Shown here piece after piece: positions 7,533 to 14,703 of a stretch of 16,287 nucleotides of DNA; within the stretch, counting starts at the first letter, position 1; every line of letters begins with the position of its first letter. Position numbers and translations under genes: made by a program. Source of the stretch: DASUFI01 sp036274635 (GTDB taxonomy: Bacteria > Planctomycetota > B15-G4); contig DASUFI010000156.1 in the NCBI GenBank assembly GCA_036274635.1, positions 1 through 16,287 of the forward strand, in the 5' to 3' direction. The notes beneath the pieces are model-generated. The model was not told the origin of the DNA, did not search any database, and saw only the letters and a program-made list of their open reading frames with translations.

Positions 7533-8513
7533 CTAGACGAGTTCGCCCTCGGTCATCGCCGTGAAGAGCTGCGCGAGGGCCTCGTTCTGGATCTGGCGGA
7601 CCCTCTCGCGGGTCAGGCCGAGCTCGGCGCCGATCTGCTTGAGGGTCATGGGCTCATCGTAGCCCAGACCGAAGCGCATCCGCAGGATGCGGATCTGGCG
7701 GTCGTCGAGGCGGTGCAGGCAGCCGAGCATGCGCTGCAGCTCGGTTTCGGCCTGGATCTTCGCGCTCGGCTCGGGCGACTCCGGATCCACGATCACGTCG
7801 GTGAGGTCGGAGTTGTCGTCATCCGTGGTGAACGATTGGGTGTAGCGCGACGCGGTCTCGAGCGCGGCGCGCACCGCGAGGACCGCGTCGTCGTTGAGCT
7901 GCAGGTGCGCGGCGATCTCCGCGAGCGAGGGCTCGCGCCCGAGGCGCAGCAGGAGCCCCTCGGTCGCCTTGTTCCAGCGCGACATGAGCTCGACCATGTA
8001 CGACGGGATGCGCACGGTCTTCACGGTGTTCGTGAGCGCGCGCCGAATGGCCTGCTTGATCCACCACGTCGCGTACGTGGAGAAGCGGCAATTCGCGGCG
8101 GGATCGAACTTCTCGACCGCGCGCATCAGGCCCACGTTGCCCTCCTCGATGAGGTCGAGCAGCATGAGGCCGCGGTTGCTGTAGCGCTTCGCGATGGAGA
8201 CCACGAGGCGCAGGTTCGCGGCGGCGAGATGGTTGCGCGCCTCGAGGTCGCCCTTGTGCACGCGCCGCGCGAGGTCCTTCTCCTGCTCCGCCGTCAGGAG
8301 CTTCACGCGATTGATCTCGCGCAGGTAGATCTCGATCGACTGGTCGCCGGACGAAATGGGAGGAGTCCTCGACGCGTGGGTGGTGCAGGGAGGGACACCG
8401 ACTCGTCGGCAGGGAGCGAGGGCGCGCTTGAGGGGATCGGGTGCAGCGGCCGGGTCGGAAAGCCGAGGAGTGCTACACTGACGCCCCCTGGGCTGGAGCC
8501 ATGACGCAGACAC
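7533..8513 (-). CDS. RNA polymerase sigma factor, sigma-70 family (RpoD/RpoS-like)
   Basis: This sigma factor directs RNA polymerase to promoters. It has region 1.2 (SIEIYLREINRVKLLT), region 2 (LRLVVSIAKRYSNRG, DLIEEGNVGLMRAVEKFDP, FSTYATWWIKQAIRRAL), region 3 (NTVKTVRIPSYMVELMSRW) and region 4 (LDDRQIRILRMRFGL, TLKQIGAELGLTRERVRQIQ). There is no region 1.1, so it is a compact group 1/2 factor. Region 3 departs from the usual ADQ..TIRIPVHM wording in a way I associate with Planctomycetota. The start is uncertain. The only ATG/GTG/TTG upstream of region 1.2 is the GTG at 8513, which adds about 52 low-complexity residues and overlaps the start of the divergent HPr-fusion gene by 13 bases. An ATT at 8357, nine bases after GAGG, would start just before region 1.2. 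The product is secure; the true N-terminus is not. Confidence 0.9.
   Translation of the reverse strand: MSASWLQPRGRQCSTPRLSDPAAAPDPLKRALAPCRRVGVPPCTTHASRTPPISSGDQSIEIYLREINRVKLLTAEQEKDLARRVHKGDLEARNHLAAANLRLVVSIAKRYSNRGLMLLDLIEEGNVGLMRAVEKFDPAANCRFSTYATWWIKQAIRRALTNTVKTVRIPSYMVELMSRWNKATEGLLLRLGREPSLAEIAAHLQLNDDAVLAVRAALETASRYTQSFTTDDDNSDLTDVIVDPESPEPSAKIQAETELQRMLGCLHRLDDRQIRILRMRFGLGYDEPMTLKQIGAELGLTRERVRQIQNEALAQLFTAMTEGELV
8471..8479 (+). promoter_or_regulatory. Candidate extended -10 promoter for the HPr-fusion gene
   Basis: TGCTACACT fits the TGn extension plus a TAnnnT hexamer (TACACT at 8474-8479), 21 bases upstream of the ATG at 8501. No convincing -35 element lies 16-18 bases upstream, consistent with an extended -10 promoter. 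This is inference from motif and position only. Confidence 0.4.
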
Positions 8514-9796
8514 GGTCGCGCGACGTCGTCGTCCGGGAGGAAGAGGTCCGGGCCCTCCTGGTGACCGAGGCGGGAGAGCTGGGCGGACTGGTCGCGGCCG
8601 GCCAGCGCACGCCCGAGCTGCTGCGCAGGCCCGCCTTCGTCATGGTGCTGAGCCACGTCGCCCACGCCCTGGAGACCTGGCTGGACGACTTCGGCGCCCG
8701 CCAGAACCGCACCTTCGTGACGTTCGGCGAGATGGTCGCCTCCGTGCGTGGCCTGGCTGCCGTGCGGTCGACCGCGCTGCATCTCTCGCGGCGGCTGCCG
8801 CTCTACAACACGCTCGTCGACGGCCGCCCGCTCGAGGCCGACTTGCGCCGCGCGGGCGAGCTGCTCGACACCGCGCTGCTCGCGCTGCTGCGTGACCTCG
8901 ACCACGAGGCGGGCCGCATGGGCCTCACATGGGAGCCCGTCGATTTCGACCAGGACGACGAGCTCCTCCCCCAGCGCCGCTTGCTGCCGCGCAACCTCGA
9001 CGAGGAGGAAACCGTCGATGAACGCCAGCACATCGCCGAGATCGCCGCGCGCTTCCTGAAGGTGCTGCAGACCAGCCGCAGCCTCGACCTGGGCTTCGCG
9101 CGCCCCATCGAGGCGCTGCCGGAGTTCGTGGCCACGAAGGGCACCGAGGAGCGCTGCCGCTGGTACGAGTCGACGGTGCACAGCATCCAGTCGATGTACG
9201 ACACCTACGTGCTGCACACCTCCGTCGAGCGCGACCACCCCTGGCTGCAGTCCCTGCGCGGTCACGCCTCCGTCTCGCTGCACCTGCTCGAGATGGCCAC
9301 CGCGCTGGTGCACTTCTACGAGCGGCACGAGAACGACATCCGTCACGAGCCGGCCCGGCACGCAATCTCCAGCGCCGTCGCGAAGGAGCATGTCCTGGAC
9401 CTGGCTGTGAACGTATGTCTGCGCCACGCATACCTTTACGTCGAATCTGCCAGCCCGACGGCGAACCAGATCCTGCGCACCTTCGTGCGCCAGGCGACGG
9501 CCAGCCTGTGCATGCCGCCCGGCATCACGCTGCACGCGCGGCCGCTCGCGCTCATCGTGCAGGTGGCCAGGCACTACGGCACGCCGCTCGACATCGCGCT
9601 GGACGGCGAAAAGTGCTCGGCCACGTCGCTCATGTCGCTGATCCTCGTGGGCGGCCGGCACCCGCGGCCGCAGGAGATCCGCGTGACAGGCGACGCCCGC
9701 GCCCTGCGCGACCTCGAAGTGCTCTTCGCCTCGGGCCTTGGCGAGTCCGGAGCGCCCCTGCCGGCCGACCTGGACTACCTCAAGCGCGCGACCTGA
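8501..9796 (+). CDS. HPr phosphocarrier domain fused to a long helical N-terminal region
   Basis: This is a 431-residue cytoplasmic protein with no signal peptide or membrane segment. About residues 335-425 form an HPr domain: PPGITLHARPLALIVQVA carries the active-site histidine (H345), and CSATSLMSL carries the serine (S376) equivalent to the HPr-kinase site. Their spacing of 31 matches His15/Ser46 of classical HPr. The domain ends ALRDLEVLFASG. The first ~330 residues are charged and probably alpha-helical (for example RRAGELLDTALLALLRDLD and HASVSLHLLEMATALVHFYE), and I do not recognise them. Ordinary HPr is about 85-90 residues, so this is an unusual architecture. It could be a regulatory phosphoacceptor rather than a sugar-transport carrier. 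No EI, EII or HPr kinase is in the window. The ATG has a close GGAG two bases upstream. The gene is divergent from the sigma factor and upstream of parS-parB. Confidence 0.82.
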   Translation: MTQTRSRDVVVREEEVRALLVTEAGELGGLVAAGQRTPELLRRPAFVMVLSHVAHALETWLDDFGARQNRTFVTFGEMVASVRGLAAVRSTALHLSRRLPLYNTLVDGRPLEADLRRAGELLDTALLALLRDLDHEAGRMGLTWEPVDFDQDDELLPQRRLLPRNLDEEETVDERQHIAEIAARFLKVLQTSRSLDLGFARPIEALPEFVATKGTEERCRWYESTVHSIQSMYDTYVLHTSVERDHPWLQSLRGHASVSLHLLEMATALVHFYERHENDIRHEPARHAISSAVAKEHVLDLAVNVCLRHAYLYVESASPTANQILRTFVRQATASLCMPPGITLHARPLALIVQVARHYGTPLDIALDGEKCSATSLMSLILVGGRHPRPQEIRVTGDARALRDLEVLFASGLGESGAPLPADLDYLKRAT

Positions 9797-9826
9797 CGCG
9801 CGGCGCGCCCACCGGCCGCCCGCCGA

Positions 9827-9842
9827 TGTTTCACGTGAAACA
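9827..9842. promoter_or_regulatory. Consensus parS centromere site
   Basis: TGTTTCACGTGAAACA is the exact 16-bp palindromic parS consensus bound by chromosomal ParB proteins. Flanking bases extend the perfect palindrome to 22 bp (9824-9845). It lies between the HPr-fusion stop and the parB promoter, 94 bases upstream of the parB ATG. ParB would load and spread here. Its position next to the parB promoter suggests possible autoregulation (inference). Confidence 0.96.
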
Positions 9843-9857
9843 TCGCCCCCTCCGCGA

Positions 9858-9886
9858 TTGAACCCCGCCCGTGAGGCCCCTACCTT
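9858..9886 (+). promoter_or_regulatory. Sigma-70-type promoter of parB
   Basis: The -35 element TTGAAC (9858-9863) and -10 element TACCTT (9881-9886) are separated by exactly 17 bp. Transcription would start near 9893, giving a leader of about 43 bases before the parB ATG. The -35 starts 16 bases after the parS core, so bound ParB could affect polymerase access. Confidence 0.6.
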
Positions 9887-9922
9887 GGGCCGCGACGGAC
9901 CGTCGCCCCGAGGCGAGCGGCC

Positions 9923-9928
9923 GGGAGG
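9923..9928 (+). promoter_or_regulatory. Ribosome binding site of parB
   Basis: GGGAGG sits seven bases before the ATG at 9936. It decides the start against an upstream in-frame extension that would read through the parS region. Confidence 0.8.
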
Positions 9929-9935
9929 GTGTGCG

Positions 9936-10841
9936 ATGGAGCGGCGACTGGGTCGCGGGCTGGACAGCCTGATTCCGAGGAGCGGGGCGCCGGCGGGCCG
10001 GCAGGTGCTCGAGGTGCCCGTCGAGGCGGTCAGCCCCAATCCCGAGCAGCCACGCAAAGTCTTCAATGAAGCCAACTTGGAGGCGCTCGCCGCCTCCATT
10101 CGGCAGCATGGGGTGGTCCAGCCGATCATCGTCCAGGCGACCCCCGCCGGCTACCAGCTGGTGGCCGGCGAGCGCCGCCTGCGGGCCTCGCGGCTGGCCG
10201 GGAAGGCCACGATCCCGGCCCTGGTCGTGGAGCCCACCGGTGGGGTCAAGTCGCTCGAGGTGGCCTTGATCGAGAACCTCCAGCGCGAGAACCTCGGCCC
10301 GCTCGAGGAGGCGGCCGCCTACGAGGCCCTGCTGGCCCGTGGCAGCCTCACCCACCAGGAGGCTGCTGACCGCCTCGGGCGCAGCCGGGTGGCCGTCACG
10401 AACTCCCTGCGCCTGCTGGAGCTGCCGGAGGGCGTGAAGCGCTTGCTCAACAGCGGAGCGCTCTCGGCCGGCCAGGGCCGGGCGATCCTGGCTGCCACCA
10501 GCGATGTGGACCGCGAGCGGCTGGCGGTCGAGGCCGTGCGCAACGGCTGGACGGTTCGGACGATCGAGGCGCGAGCGCGGACACTCTCGACGACCCCGCG
10601 GCGGCTGGGTGGGAAGCGTCGCGCCTCAAACCTGAAGAACACACCCCATTACGTAGAACAAATGCAGATTTTGTATGGCACTCGCGTCCACATCCGGGAG
10701 AAGGGTGGGCGCGGCGAGTTGGCCTTCGAGTTCTACTCGGTGGCGGATCGCGACCGGCTACTGCACCGGCTGCTGACGGCGGGGGCCGCGAGCGAGGAGC
10801 TCGAAGAGGGCCTGCCCGCGAGCCCGTCGCGAGAGCGCTGA
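9936..10841 (+). CDS. parB: Chromosome partitioning protein ParB (Spo0J-like)
   Basis: This 301-residue DNA-binding CTPase clamp loads at parS and helps segregate replicated chromosome origins. It opens with RRLGRGLDSLIP, the usual N-terminus that contacts ParA. It continues with the ParB/Srx fold including NPEQPRK, GVVQPIIV and the CTP/arginine-patch motif GERRLRAS (from residue 78). IENLQREN follows, then the parS-reading helix-turn-helix (LTHQEAADRLGRSRVAVTNSLRLLELP, in two parts) and a C-terminal dimerisation segment (GELAFEFYSVADRDRLLHRL). GGGAGG lies seven bases before the ATG, a strong ribosome binding site that fixes the start. A perfect parS lies just upstream. In many bacteria parA precedes parB; here the upstream gene is the HPr fusion and parA is absent. 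Downstream, a convergent gene ends 12 bases away. Confidence 0.97.
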   Translation: MERRLGRGLDSLIPRSGAPAGRQVLEVPVEAVSPNPEQPRKVFNEANLEALAASIRQHGVVQPIIVQATPAGYQLVAGERRLRASRLAGKATIPALVVEPTGGVKSLEVALIENLQRENLGPLEEAAAYEALLARGSLTHQEAADRLGRSRVAVTNSLRLLELPEGVKRLLNSGALSAGQGRAILAATSDVDRERLAVEAVRNGWTVRTIEARARTLSTTPRRLGGKRRASNLKNTPHYVEQMQILYGTRVHIREKGGRGELAFEFYSVADRDRLLHRLLTAGAASEELEEGLPASPSRER

Positions 10842-10853
10842 GGCCGTGCGCGG

Positions 10854-11219
10854 TCAGCCGGCGCCCAGCTGCACGAAGCTGTCGATGGCGGCCACGAGCT
10901 GGCGCAGGTAGCCCGCCACCTCGCCCTCGGGATGGCGATCGAGAGCCTGCTGCGCCACCAGCCGCGCGCGCTCGAGCTGGTCCTTGCCGCCGGCGTCGTA
11001 CAGGCTGCGCGCGAGCAGGAGCTCCACCCAGGGCTCGGCATCCGTGCCGTGCGCGGCCTGCGACGCGGTCTGCAGGGACTCGGGCGAGCCTCCGGCGGCC
11101 TCGGCCGCCGAGAGGGCGTCCCAGCCCGCTGCCTGCGAGACCGCTCGCTGCTCGGTCACCACGACGATGATCACGGCGGCCGCGGCGACGCCGAGGATGA
11201 TCTTCAGGGCCCAAGGCAT
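10854..11219 (-). CDS. Small membrane-anchored protein, possible TPR-like fold
   Basis: This is a 121-residue protein. Residues about 5-21 (LKIILGVAAAAVIIVVV) form a single N-terminal membrane anchor. The rest is soluble and Ala-rich helical: ESLQTASQAAHGTDAEPWVELLLA and LERARLVAQQALDRHPEGEVAGYLRQL resemble tetratricopeptide-like helix pairs (W..L...LY....), but the match is loose. The soluble part would face the periplasm or outside if the anchor is N-in. It is convergent with parB (12 bases between stops) and lies next to a long upstream gap. I cannot name a function. The ATG is the first methionine before the hydrophobic stretch. No strong Shine-Dalgarno is seen, and a TTG three codons upstream is possible. 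Confidence 0.6.
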   Translation of the reverse strand: MPWALKIILGVAAAAVIIVVVTEQRAVSQAAGWDALSAAEAAGGSPESLQTASQAAHGTDAEPWVELLLARSLYDAGGKDQLERARLVAQQALDRHPEGEVAGYLRQLVAAIDSFVQLGAG

Positions 11220-11728
11220 CTTGTTCAAGGGAAGATCACCGTCAGATAGGGGTTGGCGTGCAACGTTGGGGTCGCGGTCCGCTGCCGGCTCGGGCCTGCG
11301 GAGCGAGCCGGCGCTCTCGAGCGGCCTGGCAAGCCCGGCAGGTCGTGCGCCTCGGCGGCACGAGCGCGGACGACGAAACTCCGCGCCGCTGGACGATGCC
11401 ATGCGTCGCGCGGATCGGTCAAGTTGCGAGCCGCGGGCGCAGCGCGAGTTGGTGGGCTGCTCGCGCCTCACGCGGCGTGAGCGGAATCGGACTCGGCAGC
11501 GCGTCGGCGTCCTCGTCGCCGCGCGCGTGTCCGACGGGCGGCCGCAGGGTGTCGATTCGGTGGCTGGCTTGTCTCGCAACTTGTGGCTGCCGAAGGGGAT
11601 GCGGCATCATTCGACTCGCTGGCGGACCCTCGCGCGCACCCTTGGCCCTCTCCCGGCCGCGCGCTGCAGGCTCGCCCGTCCGTGGCACCCGCCCGCTCCG
11701 CACGTCCCGCACGAAGGAACACCGGACC
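11220..11728. other. 509-base intergenic stretch
   Basis: No supported gene was found here. The leftward frame continuing upstream from the small membrane protein stays open for 120 codons, but its Arg/Ser/Pro-rich translation looks like noise. The region must hold the promoters of the divergent genes at each end, yet no clear -35/-10 pair is visible. Weak candidates are CATCAT at 11605-11610 (18 bases after TTGTGG) for the rightward gene and TATCTG (minus, 11248-11243) for the leftward gene. A 15-base palindrome-like element (CTCACGC, one base, GCGTGAG) lies at 11467-11481 and could be an operator. I saw no tRNA or tandem repeat. Confidence 0.5.
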
Positions 11729-13903
11729 ATGATCTTCACGCTGATCACCCTCGCGACGCTGCTGGCGTCGCCCGCAGCACTCACGGGCGGGCCCGGCGCC
11801 GATCCCGCGGCGCTGCTGCCCGCGAACACCATCCTCTACGTGGGCACGCCGAGCCTGCAGGCGGGCGCGGAGGCGAGCAAGAACTCGGCGATGCGCAAGA
11901 TCCTCGACGAGCCGGAGGTGAAGGCCTTCCTCCAGAAGCCGGTCAGCGCGGCGGACAAGTCGCTGCAGGAGCTGATCGCGAAGAGCGGGCTGCCGCCCGA
12001 GTCCATGCCGAAGATCTCGCTGGCCAGCATGCTCAGCGGCGAGGGTGGGGGCGTGCCCATCGGCCGCTTCTTCGTCGCGCTCACGCACGTGTCGCTGCCG
12101 GCGCCGGGCGCGGCCGGCCCGGGCGAGCCCGACATCGGCCTGGTGCTGGGCATCGAGATGCAGAACGCCAGCGACCTCGGGCTGGTCAAGGCGCTGTGGG
12201 GGATGATCAAGGCGCCGGAGACGAGCGCGACGCACGGCAAGACCACGTACATGGTGAAGAAGATCGAGGGCGGCCCGCCCGTCGTGCTCGGCTTCCTCGA
12301 CAAGCTGGCGGTGCTCTCGCTGTCCGAGAAGTCGCTGGGCGCGATCCTGGACAACGCCGCCGCCGCGAGCGGCGCGTCGCTGGCCGACACGGCCGAGTAC
12401 AAGCAGGCGTCGGGCCTGGGCGGCGGGATGCACCCGGACTCGTCCTCGTGGTTCTTCCGCGTGGGCCAGCTGGCCGACATGGGGCGCAGCCTGATGGGCA
12501 TCGTGGCCATGAGCCACACCGACATGAAGGAGCTGGCCGGCGTCTCCGCGCTGCTCGACCAGACCGGCCTGTCGTCCATCCACTGGATGGGCGGCGAGGG
12601 CCACCGCGAGGCGGACGGACGCGTCATCACCACGATGGGCGTCTCGATCGCGCCGGATGCGACCGGGCTCGTCGGCAAGTGCATGGCGGCGAACGCGCAG
12701 GTCGACCTCGGGCTGCTGTCGCAGGTGCCCGGCAACTGCCTCTCGGCGTCCGCCTTCGGCGTGGACTGGCTGCCCTACGTGTACGACTTCGTGATGTCCA
12801 CGATCGAGACGGTCGCGCCCGAGGATGCGCCGGGCATCAACGCGAAGATCAAGGAGTTCATGGGCACCGCGAGCCTGCGCGACGACCTGCTCGCCAACCC
12901 GCACGGCGTGGCGCTGCTCTACGGCATGCCGGGCGCGGGCTTCCCCGGCCAGCCGTCGACCATCTGCAAGGTGGCGCTGCGCGACCCGCAGAAGTTCGTG
13001 GGCGCGATGAACGCGCTCGCTTCCGGCGTCGCGGCGCAGTTCCCGGACAAGTTCGGCGGCCTCAAGATCAACACGTCCGACCACGAAGGCCATCCGTTCT
13101 ACGAGATCGACCTCTCGAGCACGGTCGCGGCGATGGTCATGCTGCAGCCCGCCTTCGCGCTGGACGGCGACAACGTGGTGCTGTGCCTGCAGTCGAGCCA
13201 GGCGCTCAAGACGGCGCTCAACGGGCTGCAGGGCGCGGGCTCGCTGGCGGACAACTCGGAGCTGATGACCTTCGCCAAGGGCCTCGCGGCCAAGGGCAAG
13301 GTCACGAGCCTGTCCTTCAGCGACAATGCCAAGTCCTTCGGCACCGTCTACGGCCAGCTCGCGCCCGCGGTCGGCATGATGTCGGGCATGTTCGGGCAGC
13401 TGCCCGTGGACTTCTCGCTGATGCCCACGGAGCAGGCCATCGGCAAGCACCTCGGCTACAGCTACGACGGCACGTACGACGCGGGCGGCGGCCTCGAGGT
13501 GGGGCGCGGCGTCGCGGAGTTCGCGCTGGGCGACTTCGTGCCGCTGCTGCTGACGGGCGGCGTCATCGCGGTGGGGGCCATCACGGGCGAGGGCATGGGC
13601 GAGGCCGAGGCGGCGCCCGAGCTTTCGCCGGCGGACCAGGTGCAGAACGACCTGCAGCAGCTCAGCGCGGCGATGACCGTCTACAAGATCAGCCAGGGCG
13701 GATACCCCAAGGAGCTGGCCGACCTCGTGAAGCCTCTGCCGGACTACGAGGAGGGCTGCCTCGGCAAGCCCGACCTGCCGGTGGATCCGTGGGGCAGCAG
13801 CTACCTCTTCAAGCTCAACGAGAAGAAGAAGCCCTTCCTGTGGAGCGCGGGCCCCAACAAGATCGACGAGGGCGGCGCGGGCGACGACATCGCCAAGAAG
13901 TGA
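11729..13903 (+). CDS. Secreted/anchored protein with C-terminal GspG-like domain
   Basis: This is a 724-residue protein. Residues 1-20 (MIFTLITLATLLASPAALTG) look like a short signal peptide. Residues about 25-600 form a large region I do not recognise with certainty. Its LLPANTILYVGTPSL opening and repeated DPQKFVGAMNAL-type blocks resemble DUF3352-like secreted proteins seen in Planctomycetota and cyanobacteria. A hydrophobic segment lies at about 603-619 (FVPLLLTGGVIAVGAIT). From about residue 638 the C-terminus resembles the globular part of the type II secretion major pseudopilin GspG: LSAAMTVYKISQGGYPKEL, LPVDPWGSSYLF (DPWG at 686-689) and SAGPNKIDEGGAGDDIA, the calcium-loop area. The pilin N-terminal helix and prepilin peptidase site are absent, so it cannot assemble as a normal pseudopilin. 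AAGGA lies ten bases before the ATG. Confidence 0.75.
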   Translation: MIFTLITLATLLASPAALTGGPGADPAALLPANTILYVGTPSLQAGAEASKNSAMRKILDEPEVKAFLQKPVSAADKSLQELIAKSGLPPESMPKISLASMLSGEGGGVPIGRFFVALTHVSLPAPGAAGPGEPDIGLVLGIEMQNASDLGLVKALWGMIKAPETSATHGKTTYMVKKIEGGPPVVLGFLDKLAVLSLSEKSLGAILDNAAAASGASLADTAEYKQASGLGGGMHPDSSSWFFRVGQLADMGRSLMGIVAMSHTDMKELAGVSALLDQTGLSSIHWMGGEGHREADGRVITTMGVSIAPDATGLVGKCMAANAQVDLGLLSQVPGNCLSASAFGVDWLPYVYDFVMSTIETVAPEDAPGINAKIKEFMGTASLRDDLLANPHGVALLYGMPGAGFPGQPSTICKVALRDPQKFVGAMNALASGVAAQFPDKFGGLKINTSDHEGHPFYEIDLSSTVAAMVMLQPAFALDGDNVVLCLQSSQALKTALNGLQGAGSLADNSELMTFAKGLAAKGKVTSLSFSDNAKSFGTVYGQLAPAVGMMSGMFGQLPVDFSLMPTEQAIGKHLGYSYDGTYDAGGGLEVGRGVAEFALGDFVPLLLTGGVIAVGAITGEGMGEAEAAPELSPADQVQNDLQQLSAAMTVYKISQGGYPKELADLVKPLPDYEEGCLGKPDLPVDPWGSSYLFKLNEKKKPFLWSAGPNKIDEGGAGDDIAKK

Positions 13904-13916
13904 GCGGGGGCGTCCG

Positions 13917-13922
13917 TACGAT
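13917..13922 (+). promoter_or_regulatory. Candidate -10 element for the DUF374 gene
   Basis: TACGAT ends seven bases before the GTG at 13929. If used, transcription would start at or next to that codon, giving a leaderless or near-leaderless message. No matching -35 was found. Motif and distance only. Confidence 0.25.
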
Positions 13923-14621
13923 GTGCGCGTGAGCGGCCGCGTCTCGCGCTACACCCCGAAGCAGGAGCTGAAGATCCGCGCCGCGACGGCGGCGGGGCTG
14001 ACGCTCTACCACCTGCTGGCGCGCACCTACCGCGTCCGCTTCCTCGACCCGCCCTACGGACGTCGGCGCCAGCTGGGGCAGCGCGTGCGCTGCCTGTACT
14101 CCATCTGGCACTCCGACATCTGGACCATGATGAGCGCCATGCTGGGCGAGGACGTGTGCATCATGGTCAGCGAGCATCGCGACGGGGAGTTCATGGCGCG
14201 CATCGCGCACCGCCTCGGCTGGACCACGGTGCGCGGCAGCAGCACGCGCGGCGGCGCGCGGGCGCTGCTCGAGCTGGCCCGCACCGGCCGCGAGGGCCAG
14301 GGCGACATGCTGCTCACGGTGGACGGGCCGCGCGGCCCGGCGCGCGTGGTGAAGGAAGGCCTGGTCTTCGCCGCGAGCCGCATGCGGCTGCCGGTGGTGC
14401 CGGTGGGGGTGGCGGTGGAGCGCGCCTGGCGTCTCGGCAGCTGGGACGGTCACTTCGTGGGCAAGCCCTTCACGCGCGTGCGGGTGGCGTTCGGCGCGGA
14501 GATCCGCGTGCCCCCCGACGCGGGACGCGACGATCTCACGGGACGCTGGCTGGAGGAGGTCAGCGCGGGCATGCAGCTCGCCGAGTCCCGCGCGCAGGCC
14601 GCCCTCGCGCGACAGGCCTGA
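13923..14621 (+). CDS. Lysophospholipid acyltransferase family protein (DUF374)
   Basis: This protein of up to 232 residues is of the DUF374 family, a branch of the lipid A/phospholipid acyltransferase superfamily, probably acting at the inner membrane on a lipid acceptor. Family blocks are clear: SIWHSDIW near residue 60 (the usual catalytic His region), SEHRDGEFMARIAHRLGW, the VRGSSTRGGARALLEL block, TVDGPRGPARVVKEG and ASRMRLPVVPVGV. Its length is normal for the family. The acceptor and acyl donor are not known from sequence. Two GTG starts are possible, 13923 and 13929, both with weak ribosome binding sites. The later one gives SGRVSRYTPKQE and lies seven bases past a -10-like TACGAT. It follows the GspG-like gene by about 20 bases, so read-through is also possible. 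Confidence 0.88.
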   Translation: MRVSGRVSRYTPKQELKIRAATAAGLTLYHLLARTYRVRFLDPPYGRRRQLGQRVRCLYSIWHSDIWTMMSAMLGEDVCIMVSEHRDGEFMARIAHRLGWTTVRGSSTRGGARALLELARTGREGQGDMLLTVDGPRGPARVVKEGLVFAASRMRLPVVPVGVAVERAWRLGSWDGHFVGKPFTRVRVAFGAEIRVPPDAGRDDLTGRWLEEVSAGMQLAESRAQAALARQA

Positions 14622-14631
14622 CGGCCCGGTC

Positions 14632-14640
14632 TGCTAGGAT
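14632..14640 (+). promoter_or_regulatory. Candidate extended -10 promoter for pyrB
   Basis: TGCTAGGAT shows a TGn extension followed by TAGGAT, 64 bases upstream of the pyrB GTG at 14704. It lies just after the acyltransferase stop. It has the same TGCTAnnnT layout as the element upstream of the HPr-fusion gene. No clear -35 was found. Confidence 0.35.
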
Positions 14641-14692
14641 GGCCGCCCGCCGCAAGCGCGCCGTGCGCCGCGCCGTCCGGGGGTGGCGCGCC

Positions 14693-14698
14693 AAGGAG
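14693..14698 (+). promoter_or_regulatory. Ribosome binding site of pyrB
   Basis: AAGGAG lies five bases before the GTG at 14704. It is the best Shine-Dalgarno in the window and selects this start over an in-frame GTG at 14683. Confidence 0.85.
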
Positions 14699-14703
14699 CA
14701 CCC

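Noticed and set aside
10842..10853. Bidirectional terminator between convergent parB and the small membrane gene
   Set aside because: The 12-base gap has no inverted repeat or T tract that I can support.
10984..13932. A 982-codon plus-strand frame covering the GspG-like gene
   Set aside because: Its translation is Arg/Gly-rich without motifs, and the frame at 11729-13903 has a signal peptide and a clear domain.
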